Part shown: positions 48,953-58,873 of the stretch, one piece after another | How the letters are laid out: every line of letters starts with the position of its first letter | Numbering within the stretch: the first letter of the stretch is position 1 | NCBI GenBank assembly: GCA_033485155.1 | Contig: JAWQJJ010000008.1 | Coordinates: 1 to 64,000 of the forward strand | DNA: 64,000 nucleotides | Reading direction: 5' to 3' | From: Methanomassiliicoccus sp. | GTDB taxonomy: Archaea > Thermoplasmatota > Thermoplasmata > Methanomassiliicoccales > Methanomassiliicoccaceae | Position numbers and translations under genes: made by a program | Notes under the pieces: generated by a model | Seen by the model: only the letters and a program-made list of their open reading frames with translations | Database searches by the model: none | Told to the model about the DNA's origin: nothing

Positions 48953-51900
48953 ATGTACCTTAGACAGATCGAGCTGGAGAACTTCAAGTCTTTCGGCAGG
49001 AAGCTGACCGTTCCACTATTAGAGGGCTATACCGCGGTCACCGGCCCCAACGGGTCCGGCAAGTCCAACATATCCGATGCCATCTTATTTGTGCTCGGTC
49101 CCAAGAGCTCCAGGGCCATCCGGGCCGGGAAGCTAACCGACCTGATATTCAATGGTGGCAGCAGCAAGCAGCCAGCCGACCACTGCAAGGTTTCTCTGGT
49201 CTTCGACAACAAGGACCGTTTGATCCCCATCGATGACGATACTGTCCGTCTGACCCGGCTGGTGAAGCTGGCCTCGGAGGGCGACGGGTATAGCTCGTAC
49301 TTCTACGTCAACGAGCGTAAGTCCTCGCTCTCGGAGTTCGACATGCTCCTCTCCAACGCCCGCATCAGCGCCGAGGGCTACAACTTCGTGCAGCAGGGGG
49401 ACGTCACCAGGGTGGTCACGATGTCCAACCTGGAGCGTCGGAGGATCCTCGACGACATCTCGGGCATCTCCAAGTTCGACGAGGAGATCCTCAAGGCCCA
49501 GAAGGAGAGGAACGAGGCCGACGCCAACATCGACCGCATATCCATCATCCTTAACGAGCTGCAGCGGCAGATCGACCAGCTGGAGCAGGAGAAGGAGGTG
49601 GCAATGACCTACCTCCGGACCAAGGAGACGCTCACCCGCTCTAAGGCTCAGCTGGCCCATCGCCAGAAGGAGAACGCCGAGGCCGAGATCGCCAGCACCC
49701 AGAAGCAGATCGCCAACATTCAGGCGGAGATCGTCACGCTACGGGAGCGCAAGGCGGCCATCGCCCAGTGGATCGCCAAGCTGGATGAGGGCATGGTACA
49801 GGTAGATCGCGAGCTGGAGGCCAGGGGCGGGAAGGAGTTCCGGGAGCTCAAGGAGAGGATCGACGCGGTGAAGATCCTGGTGGCCCGGTCAGAGGACCGC
49901 GCCGCAACCTCCTCCCAAGCGGCGGGCGAAGTGCAGACGGAGATGAGCGAGCGCGCGGTGGAGGAAAAGGAAACCGCCGCGGATGTCACCTCGCTGGTCG
50001 CCGAGCATGATGAGAAGGCCCGGCTGCTGGAGAAGGGCATGGCCGAGCTCATCGATAGGAAGGAGAAACTGGCCGAGGTTCAGGGCAAGATCAGCGCCTG
50101 CGACACCGAGCTCGCGGACCTGGAGAGGGACATCGCGGGGCGGGAGAAGGGCGTACGGGAGGCCGAGGAAGCTCTTAACCGCATGACGATGGACAGGGAC
50201 CGATTGGAGGGCCGCAAGGAGCGGCTGGAGTCCGAGGCTGCCGCCTTTGACGAGGACATCAAGGCCCACGATTTTGGGGTCACCGATGCGGAGTGGAAGA
50301 TCAAGGAGATCAAGGACCATGACAAGGGCTCGGGCAAGGAGCTGAAGGTCCTCCAGGAGGAGTTCCTCCAGAAGAAGGGGGCGGAGGCCCGCCTGACCAA
50401 GGAGAGCAACGAGCTGGAGCAGGCCATCAAGTCCCTGCAGCGGGAGGTGTCCCGCTTGAAGGCTGAGGAGGAGGCCGCCGGGGAGATCGCCCGGGGGTAC
50501 AACCGCGCCGTGCGGGGGATTATGGAGGCGAGGGACGGGCGCACGATACGGGGCATCCACGGCACAATCGCCGAGCTGGCAGAGGTAGACCCGCACTATC
50601 AGACGGCGCTTAACGTCGCCTCCGGCAACCGCATGCAAGCCATAGTGGTCGATGACGATGAGGTCGCCTCACAATGCATCCAGCACCTGAAGCGTAATGG
50701 GCTGGGGAGAGCAACCTTCCTGCCTCTGACCAAGATGTTGGACGGCCGGCCGCGAGGAAAGGCCATCATGGCGGCCAAGGACGCGGTGGGTTTCGCCATC
50801 GACCTGGTCAAGTTCGACGAGCAATACCGTGCCGCGTTCTGGTATGTTCTCGGCGACACTGTCGTGGTGGACACCCTGGACAAGGCCCGTAGGCTCATGG
50901 GGGGTGTTCGCCTGGTCACCCAAGGCGGAGAGTTGCTGGAGGCCTCAGGGGCGATGGTGGGAGGGAACGTCGAGCAGACCCAGCTCAAGTTCGGGGCCGC
51001 GGCCAAGGGCCGCCTGGAGGAGGTCTCCGCCAAGCTCGACACTGCGATCCAATCATCCATCAAGCTTCAGACCGATCTGACCCAGGCCCGCTCGGACATG
51101 CTCGCCCTGGAGGCACGTATCCGAGAGCTGACTGGGGTCGGAGGGGCGTCATCGGTGACCCTCAAGGCCCTGGAGCGGCAGAGGGACGACCTGCGCGCCA
51201 AATTGACCCAGGTTGCCGGGGAGAAGACCAAGAAGGCGACCGAACTGGGCCAGGTGGCCACCGCGCTGACCGAGCTGGTCGGCAAACTCGCTCAGGCCGA
51301 GAAGGAGCTGGGCTCGAAGCGGATGGGCCGGGATGAGGCCCGGGCCAAGATGGAAAAGCTCGCTCCCCGGGAGATGGCCCAGAAGCTCAAGGCCTTCCAG
51401 GGCGAGGTTGCCGACTTGACCATCCGTACCTCCGAGCTGCGCTCGGCCAGGGACACTCTGGACGCCCGAATCAAGCTCACCCAGAAGCGCAGGGACGAAC
51501 TTGTGGAGGCCCAGCGGCAGCTCGCCGAGAAGCTCGTCCGGTTGAAGAGGGAGGGCGAGGAGGCGACCGCCCAGGCGGTGCGCGCCCGGACCGATCTGGC
51601 CGCCCTGCGCAAGATTGAGGATTCCATGGGCCAGGAGATGAACGGCCTGCGCCAGCGCAAGGAGCAGCTGTTCAGGGAGAAGACCTCTCTGGAAGGGGAA
51701 AGGGATCGCATCACCGGCACGGTGGAGACCAAGGGCGAGATTATCATCGGCCTGAATACCCGAATCGCCCAGGGTCAGATCCGCATCGGCGAGTTGGAGG
51801 AGGAGCTCCGGCAGCTGAACACCCCGGTCGTCCTGCCCGCACCGTCCATGGATGCGCTGAGGGACATAATCCGCCAGTGTGAGAGCGCCATAAGCTCCAT

Positions 51901-52555
51901 GGGCCCGGTGAACCTGAAGGCGGTGGACGATTATACCGAGAAAAAAGCCAGGCACGACGAGCTCAGCGCCGAAACCCGTCGTCTGGATGCCCAGCGCAAG
52001 GACCTCCTCAGGCTGGAGGAAGAGCTCAACCTGAAGAAGAAGGTGGCCCTGCTGAAGGTGTACGATGCGGTCAACCAGAACTTCCGGCAGGCCTACGCTG
52101 ATCTGTCTCAAGGAGGAGAGGCCGAACTACTTCTGGAGAACCCGGAGGAGCCATTCCAGGGCGGGCTGGCCATCAAGGCCAAGCCGAAGCAGGGCAAGGT
52201 CCTGAGACTGGAGGCGCTCAGCGGAGGGGAGAAGTCCCTCACCGCCCTAGCCTTCATCTTCGCCATACAGGAGTACCAACCCTCGCCGTTCTATCTGCTC
52301 GATGAGGTGGACATGTTCCTCGATGGCATCAACGCGGACATGGTCGCTCGGAGGGTGCAGAAGTCGTCCAAGACCGCCCAGTTCGTACAGATCTCACTGC
52401 GTAAGATCACTCTGACCAAGGCCGACCACATTATCGGGGTCACCAAGCAGGAGGGCGGCATATCCCATGTCATCATCCGACCCAACATCTCCGATGTGAG
52501 CGAACTGCCGGCAGAACTTAAGATACAAGAAGAGAGGATGGAGGGAACATCATGA
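48953..52555 (+). CDS. smc: Chromosome segregation protein SMC
   Basis: ATPase of the condensin-like complex that compacts and separates chromosomes, working with ScpA and ScpB. 1200 residues. N-terminal head with FKSFGRKLTVPLLEGYTAVTG (48983 on) and Walker A GPNGSGKSN; coiled-coil arm to about 500; hinge about 530-650 (GIHGTIAELAEVD, with the Gly-rich ASGAMVGGNVEQ); return coil; C-terminal head with signature ALSGGEKSLTALAFIFAI and Walker B YLLDEVDMFLDG. The scpA ATG overlaps the stop (ATGA). Confidence 0.97.
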   Translation: MYLRQIELENFKSFGRKLTVPLLEGYTAVTGPNGSGKSNISDAILFVLGPKSSRAIRAGKLTDLIFNGGSSKQPADHCKVSLVFDNKDRLIPIDDDTVRLTRLVKLASEGDGYSSYFYVNERKSSLSEFDMLLSNARISAEGYNFVQQGDVTRVVTMSNLERRRILDDISGISKFDEEILKAQKERNEADANIDRISIILNELQRQIDQLEQEKEVAMTYLRTKETLTRSKAQLAHRQKENAEAEIASTQKQIANIQAEIVTLRERKAAIAQWIAKLDEGMVQVDRELEARGGKEFRELKERIDAVKILVARSEDRAATSSQAAGEVQTEMSERAVEEKETAADVTSLVAEHDEKARLLEKGMAELIDRKEKLAEVQGKISACDTELADLERDIAGREKGVREAEEALNRMTMDRDRLEGRKERLESEAAAFDEDIKAHDFGVTDAEWKIKEIKDHDKGSGKELKVLQEEFLQKKGAEARLTKESNELEQAIKSLQREVSRLKAEEEAAGEIARGYNRAVRGIMEARDGRTIRGIHGTIAELAEVDPHYQTALNVASGNRMQAIVVDDDEVASQCIQHLKRNGLGRATFLPLTKMLDGRPRGKAIMAAKDAVGFAIDLVKFDEQYRAAFWYVLGDTVVVDTLDKARRLMGGVRLVTQGGELLEASGAMVGGNVEQTQLKFGAAAKGRLEEVSAKLDTAIQSSIKLQTDLTQARSDMLALEARIRELTGVGGASSVTLKALERQRDDLRAKLTQVAGEKTKKATELGQVATALTELVGKLAQAEKELGSKRMGRDEARAKMEKLAPREMAQKLKAFQGEVADLTIRTSELRSARDTLDARIKLTQKRRDELVEAQRQLAEKLVRLKREGEEATAQAVRARTDLAALRKIEDSMGQEMNGLRQRKEQLFREKTSLEGERDRITGTVETKGEIIIGLNTRIAQGQIRIGELEEELRQLNTPVVLPAPSMDALRDIIRQCESAISSMGPVNLKAVDDYTEKKARHDELSAETRRLDAQRKDLLRLEEELNLKKKVALLKVYDAVNQNFRQAYADLSQGGEAELLLENPEEPFQGGLAIKAKPKQGKVLRLEALSGGEKSLTALAFIFAIQEYQPSPFYLLDEVDMFLDGINADMVARRVQKSSKTAQFVQISLRKITLTKADHIIGVTKQEGGISHVIIRPNISDVSELPAELKIQEERMEGTS

Positions 52556-53457
52556 TGTCTTGCGAGGCCGCGGAAGGGGTGCTCGGGCACCTCCTGTTCC
52601 ACAAGGCTATGATCGACGATGACTCGGGCTCGGAGAAGATCGACCACTATCTGTCCATCCTCCGGGACGCCAACACCGCGCCGACCTCCCGGGACCCCCT
52701 GGACCGTTCCATCGAGACGGTCTTCGAGCTGGTGCTCTCCAACGATCTGGACCCCTGGGACATCGACCTCATGAAGTTCACCACGCTCTACGCCGAGCGG
52801 GTCAAGGAGGAGGAGGTTAACTTCGTCCTCGCCGGCAAGCTTATGTTGATGGCTTGGTCCATCCTGCGCATGCAGAGCGAACGGGTGCTCACCAACTCCG
52901 AGGTTCGGGCAGACGACTTCATGGACGACATGGAATGCCTCGACCTCTTCGTCCCGGAGGAGCCCCGGCGGGTGCTGGTGCTGCCGGACGAGATCGAGCT
53001 GGACGAGGTTGTCCGCCACCGTGGCTCTCGCCCGGTCACTCTCCTTGAGCTCCTGAATGCCTTCCAGGAGGCCCAGGAAGAGGAGGAGCGTAACGCCCTC
53101 CGGGAAAGGATCAGGGAGGCTAATCGCGCCAAGCTCAACGGCCTCTTCGACACCAAAGCCCACAACGATGACCTGGAAAAGGACGTCGAGGATGTGTGGC
53201 AGCGCATCTCCAAATGCGGCTCTGGCCCGGTGGAGATCGATGATCTCTGGAACGGCGGCCGGGAGGACCTGGTGACCGTATTCATGTCCCTGCTGTTCCT
53301 GGCTCGCTCGGGGAGGATCTCGGTGTGGCAGGACGACAGCCCTTACGGCACGATTAAGCTGGAGGTCAAGCTGGACTGGGATATCGGCACTCTGGAGGAC
53401 GCTCCTTCGGTGCCCACCCCCCAGGCGCTTCCTCGGAGCAAGGAAGCGGTGATGTGA
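52552..53457 (+). CDS. scpA: Segregation and condensation protein A (kleisin)
   Basis: Kleisin that bridges the two SMC heads. 301 residues. N-terminal helical part contacts the SMC neck (SNDLDPWDIDLMKFTTLYAER, 52738 on). Acidic central segment, then a C-terminal winged helix (DDLWNGGREDLVTVFMSLLFLAR, 53242 on; SGRISVWQDDSPYGTIKLE) that binds the SMC cap. ATG 52552 overlaps the smc stop. It is coupled to scpB by GTG 53459, one base after its stop. Confidence 0.92.
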   Translation: MMSCEAAEGVLGHLLFHKAMIDDDSGSEKIDHYLSILRDANTAPTSRDPLDRSIETVFELVLSNDLDPWDIDLMKFTTLYAERVKEEEVNFVLAGKLMLMAWSILRMQSERVLTNSEVRADDFMDDMECLDLFVPEEPRRVLVLPDEIELDEVVRHRGSRPVTLLELLNAFQEAQEEEERNALRERIREANRAKLNGLFDTKAHNDDLEKDVEDVWQRISKCGSGPVEIDDLWNGGREDLVTVFMSLLFLARSGRISVWQDDSPYGTIKLEVKLDWDIGTLEDAPSVPTPQALPRSKEAVM

Positions 53458-53458
53458 G

Positions 53459-53965
53459 GTGGACCTCGATCCCGTCCGCATCGTGGAGGCGGTCCTTTTC
53501 TCCTCCTCCACACCAGTAAAGGTCTCCGAGATCGAGGTCCAGACCCAGCTTACCGGGGCGGTCGTTCGCCGGGCGCTGAAGAAGCTCGAGGAGGAGTACG
53601 ACAGCCGGGGGTCGGCCATGCAGGTGGCCAAGACCGGAGTGGGATACTCGTTCATCGTCCGCGAGGAGTACCGTCCGTTCGGCAGGCAGTTCTCTCCCAA
53701 GGAGGTCCCGGACGAGGTCCTCCGCACCGCGGCCATGATAGCCTATCATCAGCCGATCATGCAGAGCGATCTTGCCCGTTCGCTCGGCGGAAGGGTCTAT
53801 GACGACGTCCGGACGCTGCACCAGCTCGGACTGGTCACCGCCAAGAAGAAGGGGCAGACACTCGTCCTGACGACCACTAAGCGGTTCTGCGAGTACTTCG
53901 GAATCGACGGCACGAGCAAGACCGCGGTCAGACGATGGATGGAGGAGAAGGCCCACGGGCCGTAG
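53459..53965 (+). CDS. scpB: Segregation and condensation protein B
   Basis: 168 residues, two winged helices in tandem. VRIVEAVLFSSSTPVKVSEI opens the first; the second contains EVLRTAAMIAYHQPIMQSDLARSLGGRVYDDV (53710-53805), a standard ScpB feature, and the TTTKRFCEYFGI segment. It dimerises and binds the ScpA centre. The start is GTG 53459, the first codon consistent with homology. Convergent with the antiporter, 2 nt apart. Confidence 0.92.
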   Translation: MDLDPVRIVEAVLFSSSTPVKVSEIEVQTQLTGAVVRRALKKLEEEYDSRGSAMQVAKTGVGYSFIVREEYRPFGRQFSPKEVPDEVLRTAAMIAYHQPIMQSDLARSLGGRVYDDVRTLHQLGLVTAKKKGQTLVLTTTKRFCEYFGIDGTSKTAVRRWMEEKAHGP

Positions 53966-53967
53966 TC

Positions 53968-55767
53968 TCATTCCTCGCAGTACTTGCTCTCCGCCGGCGA
54001 GTCCTCATCATCATCGAGGAGGACCATTTTAGCCACGAAGGCCGAGGACGCTCGGTTGAACGCCGGACGAAGCACTCCCCATGACAGGGCCGATAGCGAC
54101 ACCACCACCCCTAACAGGGCGAGGACCGCGAAGAGGTCCAGGGCCCCGACCGGGGGGAGAAAGGGGACCAAGAGGAGGAGCAGGACCGCGATCATGAACA
54201 GTTGGCCGACGTTGCGGAAGATGCGGTAGATGCGCATACGGCCGGAGATGGAATGCCTCCCGCCCTCAGAGACGTTGATCATGATGATGAAGGCGATCAG
54301 CCGCAGGCGGGCCACGATGTTCACCACCACCGGGGAGATGAGGACCACGGTGATCATGAACAGCAGGAGGGCGGGCAGCAGGTGGAGTTCCCCGGCCAGG
54401 GGGGCGATGAGGTCGTTCACCGGAGAGATCAGGTTGAGCCCGATGAGGATGGAGATGATGAAGATCAGGTCCACGAAGACAAGCAGCAGCTGCTGGCGGA
54501 CCTCCAGACGGAACTCCGGGGAGATGCTCATCTTCCGGCGCACCTCGGCCCGCACCCGTTCCATGCGGCGCACGATCTCATGGGCCCAGGAGGGAGCGGC
54601 TCGGGACGTCCGGTCGTAAATCCGAGGCCCAGACCGGGAGAGCAGGGGGAGTACGATCATGGTGATGAGGGCTGCCCCGATGACCGTAGAGTATAAGCCG
54701 AGATCCAGGATGCCGGCGCTGAGTCCAAGGGTGGCTATGATGAACCCGAACTCACCCATCGCCACCATGCTGGTGGCGAGGTAGAATGAGGACCGTAGGT
54801 CCATGGTCGTCAGGTAGGAGGCGAACAGGATGGTGGAGAACTTCCCCACGATGAATACGGTGGCGATACCTAGGCACAGCAGGATGTTGTCCAACACCAG
54901 GCCCACGTCGATGCGCATTCCGATGGCGATGAAGAAGATGGCGATGAACACCTCCTTCATCGGCTCGATCCTCCGACGGATGAGGTTGTTGCAGGTGGAC
55001 TCGGAGACGATGAGCCCAGCGAGGAAGGCCCCTATCGCCACCGACAATCCGATGTAGCCGGAGATGAAGGCCATGACGAAGCACAGGGCCAGGGAGACGA
55101 TGAGGACTGTCTCCTTGGAGTAGTTCCTTCGCAGCCAATCGAGGCCCCGGGGGAGGACCATGAGTCCCACCAGGATGCTGAGTCCCATGAAGGCGATGAT
55201 TTCCAGGATGATCCAATACTCCGTGCCCGGGGCGGCCACGGTGCCGGTGGCGAGGGGGGAGGCGAGGGTTAGGATGACGATCTGCCCTATGTCCTCGAAC
55301 ACCATGATGGACATCAGGGCGCGGGACAGGTCGCGGTCGATGTGGCCGTTCTCCTTGGCCACCAGGAGCACGGCGGCAGTGCTGGCGCCCGAGATGATGG
55401 CCCCCAGGAACACCGCCTGGACCTCTTCCAGGCCGATGATCAGTCCGAAGTAGTATCCGAGGATGACCATGAGGGTCATCTCGATGGACACGATGAGGAA
55501 CGCCGAAGGCCCGGTGTGGCGCAACCCCCTGAGGTTGAGCTCGATGCCGATGAAGAACATCAACAGGATGACGCCGATGGTGGAGAAGATCGAAAGGGTG
55601 GATTGGTCCATGGCCACTCCCGGCACCACCACCGAGCCGAGGAGGACCCCCCCGGCAAGGTACCCTATGACCGTGGGCATCTTCAACTTCCCGAACAGGA
55701 TGCTGAGCAGACCTGCTGAACCTAGGATCAGCGCGATGTCAAGGATGAGCCGAGTCTCCGTGTCCAT
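53968..55767 (-). CDS. CPA2-family cation:proton antiporter
   Basis: 599 residues from ATG 55767. About 12 TM helices in the N-terminal 390 residues: GSAGLLSILFGKLKMPTVIGYLAGGVLLG (from about 55722 down), FFIGIELNLRGLR, SGASTAAVLLVAKENGHIDR, and FEDIGQIVIL. Two or three further TM helices lie near 465-570, after a basic loop; no KTN/TrkA-N domain is found, unlike KefB. It should exchange Na+ or K+ for H+. ATG 55767 is about 21 nt downstream of a predicted start set by a TATA box (GGTATATAG, 55809-55817); the frame extends to 55824. Confidence 0.87.
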   Translation of the reverse strand: MDTETRLILDIALILGSAGLLSILFGKLKMPTVIGYLAGGVLLGSVVVPGVAMDQSTLSIFSTIGVILLMFFIGIELNLRGLRHTGPSAFLIVSIEMTLMVILGYYFGLIIGLEEVQAVFLGAIISGASTAAVLLVAKENGHIDRDLSRALMSIMVFEDIGQIVILTLASPLATGTVAAPGTEYWIILEIIAFMGLSILVGLMVLPRGLDWLRRNYSKETVLIVSLALCFVMAFISGYIGLSVAIGAFLAGLIVSESTCNNLIRRRIEPMKEVFIAIFFIAIGMRIDVGLVLDNILLCLGIATVFIVGKFSTILFASYLTTMDLRSSFYLATSMVAMGEFGFIIATLGLSAGILDLGLYSTVIGAALITMIVLPLLSRSGPRIYDRTSRAAPSWAHEIVRRMERVRAEVRRKMSISPEFRLEVRQQLLLVFVDLIFIISILIGLNLISPVNDLIAPLAGELHLLPALLLFMITVVLISPVVVNIVARLRLIAFIIMINVSEGGRHSISGRMRIYRIFRNVGQLFMIAVLLLLLVPFLPPVGALDLFAVLALLGVVVSLSALSWGVLRPAFNRASSAFVAKMVLLDDDEDSPAESKYCEE

Positions 55768-55806
55768 AGCCGCAGCGATTTCAACTGTATCGAACGATTT
55801 AATGCA

Positions 55807-55819
55807 TTCTATATACCAG
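55807..55819 (-). promoter_or_regulatory. TATA box of the antiporter gene
   Basis: GGTATATAGAA on the minus strand; supports ATG 55767 as the start, since a start at 55824 would lie upstream of it. Confidence 0.5.
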
Positions 55820-55920
55820 CCCACAAAACTGAAGTGCCGTTCTGCGATCCGCTTGGCCCCGCCCTCCCCTTACGGAAAGCTTAAATTACGTCCCTACAAT
55901 CCCAAGGCAAGTGATTATTT

Positions 55921-56136
55921 ATGGTGATGCCGCTCGCGCTGCTCGAGAAGTCGATGGACCACCGGATCTCTCTTCTGCTCAAGGACACCAGGGTCCTGGA
56001 GGGAAAGCTGGTCGGCTACGATGATTACATGAACATGGTCCTGGAGGATACCGAGGAGCGTACCTCCGAGCAGACCAGACGCTTGGGGGTCGTGGTACTG
56101 CGCGGCAACAATGTCGTGAGCATCTCCCCGCTGTGA
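55921..56136 (+). CDS. Archaeal Sm-like RNA-binding protein
   Basis: 71 residues; forms a ring that binds U-rich RNA. Sm1 motif: ISLLLKDTRVLEGKLVGYDDYMNMVLED (55960-56045), Sm2: VVVLRGNNVVSISP with the conserved RGN. The start could be ATG 55921 or 55927. TATA-like CTTAAATTA at about 55880-55888 predicts a leader of about 10 nt. It does not sit beside the ribosomal protein L37e gene, its common partner in archaea. Confidence 0.95.
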   Translation: MVMPLALLEKSMDHRISLLLKDTRVLEGKLVGYDDYMNMVLEDTEERTSEQTRRLGVVVLRGNNVVSISPL

Positions 56137-56170
56137 ACCGTGCCTAGGTTTCTGCAGTAGTCGAGCGGAC

Positions 56171-57139
56171 ATGAAAGCCCTGATCCTGGCCGGAGGCCTG
56201 GGCACCCGTCTCAGGCCCCTGACCTACGGGATGCCCAAGCCGCTAGTACCTCTCCTAGGTAAGCCGCTGGTTAGCCACATAATCGATCCGCTGCCCGCTG
56301 AGGTCGACACCGTCATCCTCGCCGTCTCCTACATGCGTGACGCCCTGGACGCGTACTTCAGCACCCATGATGTGGGCCGCAAGATCGTCCTGGTCAACGA
56401 GGAGCAACCCCTCGGCACAGGCGGGGCCATCAAGAACGTCTCCCACTATCTCGATGATACCTTCATCGCTTTCAACGGCGACGTGGTGTGCTCCATCGAC
56501 CTCAACGACATGCTCCGATACCACCGCTCCCATGGAGGCATTGGAACGATGTCCCTGTGGCAGGTCGAGGACCCCTCGGCCTTCGGGGTCGTGGGGAGGG
56601 ACATGCGTGGGCGAATCACCACCTTCCAGGAGAAGCCGAAGAGGGAGGAAGCCATCTCCAACTCGATCAACGCCGGTGTGTACATATTCGAGCGGGAGAT
56701 CCTCGACCAGATCCCGTCGGGCGTGGTGTCGATGGAGCGGGAGGTCTTTCCTAAGGTGCTCGACAAGGGTCTCTACGGCTACGAGTTCAAGGGCCACTGG
56801 ATCGACTGCGGGACGCGGGAGAACATCCTCGCCGCCCAGCGGACCCTGCTCGACCTGGGCGGGGGAAGGATCTCGCCCGACCTCATCAAGGAGGAGGAGG
56901 CTGCGGTGATCGGAGCCAACACGGTCCTCCGCGCTCACCTCCGAGGGTGCCGGATCGGTCCCCATGTGTACATCGAGGACGATGTTCTCATATCCCGGGG
57001 CGCCGAGGTATCGGAGAGCATGGTGCTCCGAGGGGCGCTGGTGGAGGAGGGAGCCAAGGTCCAGAACAGCATAATCGGCCCCGATTGCGTGGTGGCCAGG
57101 GATGAAGTGGTCAGGGACCAGGTCCTGGCCAGGCAGTGA
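56171..57139 (+). CDS. Sugar-1-phosphate nucleotidyltransferase with beta-helix tail
   Basis: Makes an NDP-sugar from a sugar 1-phosphate and NTP. 322 residues. N-terminal LILAGGLGTRLRPLTYGMPKPLVPLLGKP is the pyrophosphorylase signature (from 56177), with FNGDVVCSIDL metal site and FQEKPKREE. The C-terminal part (about 235-320) has hexapeptide repeats (IGANTVL, IGPHVYI, VEEGAKV). Mannose, glucose or GlcNAc 1-phosphate are possible substrates. With GlmM downstream it could serve the UDP-amino sugar supply. Confidence 0.9.
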   Translation: MKALILAGGLGTRLRPLTYGMPKPLVPLLGKPLVSHIIDPLPAEVDTVILAVSYMRDALDAYFSTHDVGRKIVLVNEEQPLGTGGAIKNVSHYLDDTFIAFNGDVVCSIDLNDMLRYHRSHGGIGTMSLWQVEDPSAFGVVGRDMRGRITTFQEKPKREEAISNSINAGVYIFEREILDQIPSGVVSMEREVFPKVLDKGLYGYEFKGHWIDCGTRENILAAQRTLLDLGGGRISPDLIKEEEAAVIGANTVLRAHLRGCRIGPHVYIEDDVLISRGAEVSESMVLRGALVEEGAKVQNSIIGPDCVVARDEVVRDQVLARQ

Positions 57140-57161
57140 CGGTGCCCCAAACCTCTCCCAG

Positions 57162-57175
57162 TAGTTATTTATCGC
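57162..57175 (+). promoter_or_regulatory. TATA box of the ABC importer operon
   Basis: TAGTTATTTATCGC lies about 46 nt before the permease ATG and predicts a leader of about 20 nt. Confidence 0.45.
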
Positions 57176-57214
57176 ACCAGTCTTTACGGTGGTAAAGGCC
57201 TGCAGGGTTAAGCA

Positions 57215-58873
57215 ATGAAGCGACGGGATCAATTCCTAGAGTTCATTAACCACAAGGGGTTCCGCAAGGGCTGGAACGCCTTCATCATCGCTTTTTTCCT
57301 CCTCTTCATCGTCCTGCCCACGGTCTACGTCGTTACCTATGCCTTCACCGATTGGGATGCCATCAGCCTCACCGTTCTGAGCAACCCGGAGACCATGGGT
57401 ATGATCCAGGACGCCATTATCGCGTCCTTCGCCATCGCCACCATCGTCACGATCATCGACTTCCTCGCCGGCCTCCCTGTAGCGTGGATGCTGGTACGCA
57501 AGAACTTCAGGGGAAAGGAGTTGCTGGATACGTTGATAGATATGCCTTTGGCGGTACCCACTGCCGCCTTGGGCTTCTCCGCAGCGATCTTCTGGGTCGT
57601 GAACCCAAACCCTCCCCCCTTCTCCCTTTCTATCATCTCCTCCCCCTTCATCCTGATCATCTTGCTGCACATCGTGTTCTCCTATCCCTATATGGTCCGC
57701 TCCCTGTCGGCCATCCTGGAGGAGATCGACGAGACCTACGAGACCGCTGGCCGGACGCTGGGGGCGAGCCGGCTGACCGCTGCCCGCACGGTAACCCTGC
57801 CGCTTTTCCGGGCTGGCCTGGCGACCGGTGTGATCCTGTGCTTCTCCCGCAGCATGAGCGAGACCGGGGGGACCATGATCGCCCTGAGCACGATGTCCCG
57901 CATGGGCGTCACCGCGGCCAGCGACTTCGCCACCGGGCCCACGCTTATCGGGGATTGGAAGACTCTGTCCCTAACCGACCCCAGCTACACTCCGGCCCTG
58001 GCCTTCGTAAGCATCCTGCTCATCATCCTGGCCCTGATCCTGCTGGTGGTGCTCAAGCTTCTCATCATGAAGTTCCACATCCCCCTGCGCAAGGTGTGGC
58101 CGATGCCGGAGAAGATGCTCAGCCGAGGCATCTTTCCCAAGCTTAAGGACGGGGGGGCCCTCTTCTTCCTGGCCCTGTTCGTCCTGGTGCCGTCCTTCTT
58201 CATCTTCACCTACGTGCTGTTCTCGACGCCTCAGGCCGCCGAGTGGGGGCAGTTCTTCTCCGCGCTGGGATACTCTTTCCTGCTGGCCGGCATCGTCACG
58301 GTTATTGACATCGCCATGGGCATCCCCTTCGCGCTCTACATCTCCAAGCATCCTGACCGGAAGTCGTCACACATCCTCGATGTACTGGTCAATGTTCCCC
58401 TGATCGTTCCCACCGCCGCCCTGGGCATATCGCTCAGCCTATTCTGGAGCGCGGCGGGGGTGCTCAGCGGGGCTCAGTTCGTCATCCTCATCCTGGCCCA
58501 CGTAGCGTTCACCTATCCTCTGGTCGTGAGGAACGTGGCCGGGGCGGTGGAGGAGATCGACCCGTCCTTCGAGGAGACGGCCAGGACCTTGGGCGCAAAC
58601 CCCATGCAGTCGTTCCGCCGGGTGCTCTATCCCCTAATCAAGGGTTCCATCCTTGCTGGAGCCATCATGGCCTTCACCCGCAGCCTCGGAGAGACCGGCG
58701 CCACCCAGGCCATCCTGGGCAATAACGCCCAGACCGCCCCCGTGTTCATCGTTTCCCTGGTTAAGAGCAACGCGTTCTTCCAGGCCGGACTGGCGTGCAT
58801 CATTCTGATCGTCGTCTCCTACATCTTCATGCTCATGCTCCGCTACATCACCAAGAGGAAGGAGGCGATCTGA
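57215..58873 (+). CDS. ABC importer permease, two permease units fused
   Basis: 552 residues, about 12 TM helices as two covalently joined permease units. Each half carries an EAA loop that contacts the ATPases: EEIDETYETAGRTLGASRL (first) and EEIDPSFEETARTLGANPM (second). This resembles fused permeases for sulfate/molybdate/tungstate, iron, thiamine or polyamines. No substrate-binding protein is found in the window, so the solute is open. TGA 58871-58873 ends the frame, but the same frame stays open beyond it as the ATPase gene. Confidence 0.9.
   Translation: MKRRDQFLEFINHKGFRKGWNAFIIAFFLLFIVLPTVYVVTYAFTDWDAISLTVLSNPETMGMIQDAIIASFAIATIVTIIDFLAGLPVAWMLVRKNFRGKELLDTLIDMPLAVPTAALGFSAAIFWVVNPNPPPFSLSIISSPFILIILLHIVFSYPYMVRSLSAILEEIDETYETAGRTLGASRLTAARTVTLPLFRAGLATGVILCFSRSMSETGGTMIALSTMSRMGVTAASDFATGPTLIGDWKTLSLTDPSYTPALAFVSILLIILALILLVVLKLLIMKFHIPLRKVWPMPEKMLSRGIFPKLKDGGALFFLALFVLVPSFFIFTYVLFSTPQAAEWGQFFSALGYSFLLAGIVTVIDIAMGIPFALYISKHPDRKSSHILDVLVNVPLIVPTAALGISLSLFWSAAGVLSGAQFVILILAHVAFTYPLVVRNVAGAVEEIDPSFEETARTLGANPMQSFRRVLYPLIKGSILAGAIMAFTRSLGETGATQAILGNNAQTAPVFIVSLVKSNAFFQAGLACIILIVVSYIFMLMLRYITKRKEAI

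Noticed and set aside
49133-52111. Several long minus-strand ORFs opposite smc
   Set aside because: High GC and strong codon bias of smc create open frames on the other strand. SMC motifs are complete on the + strand.
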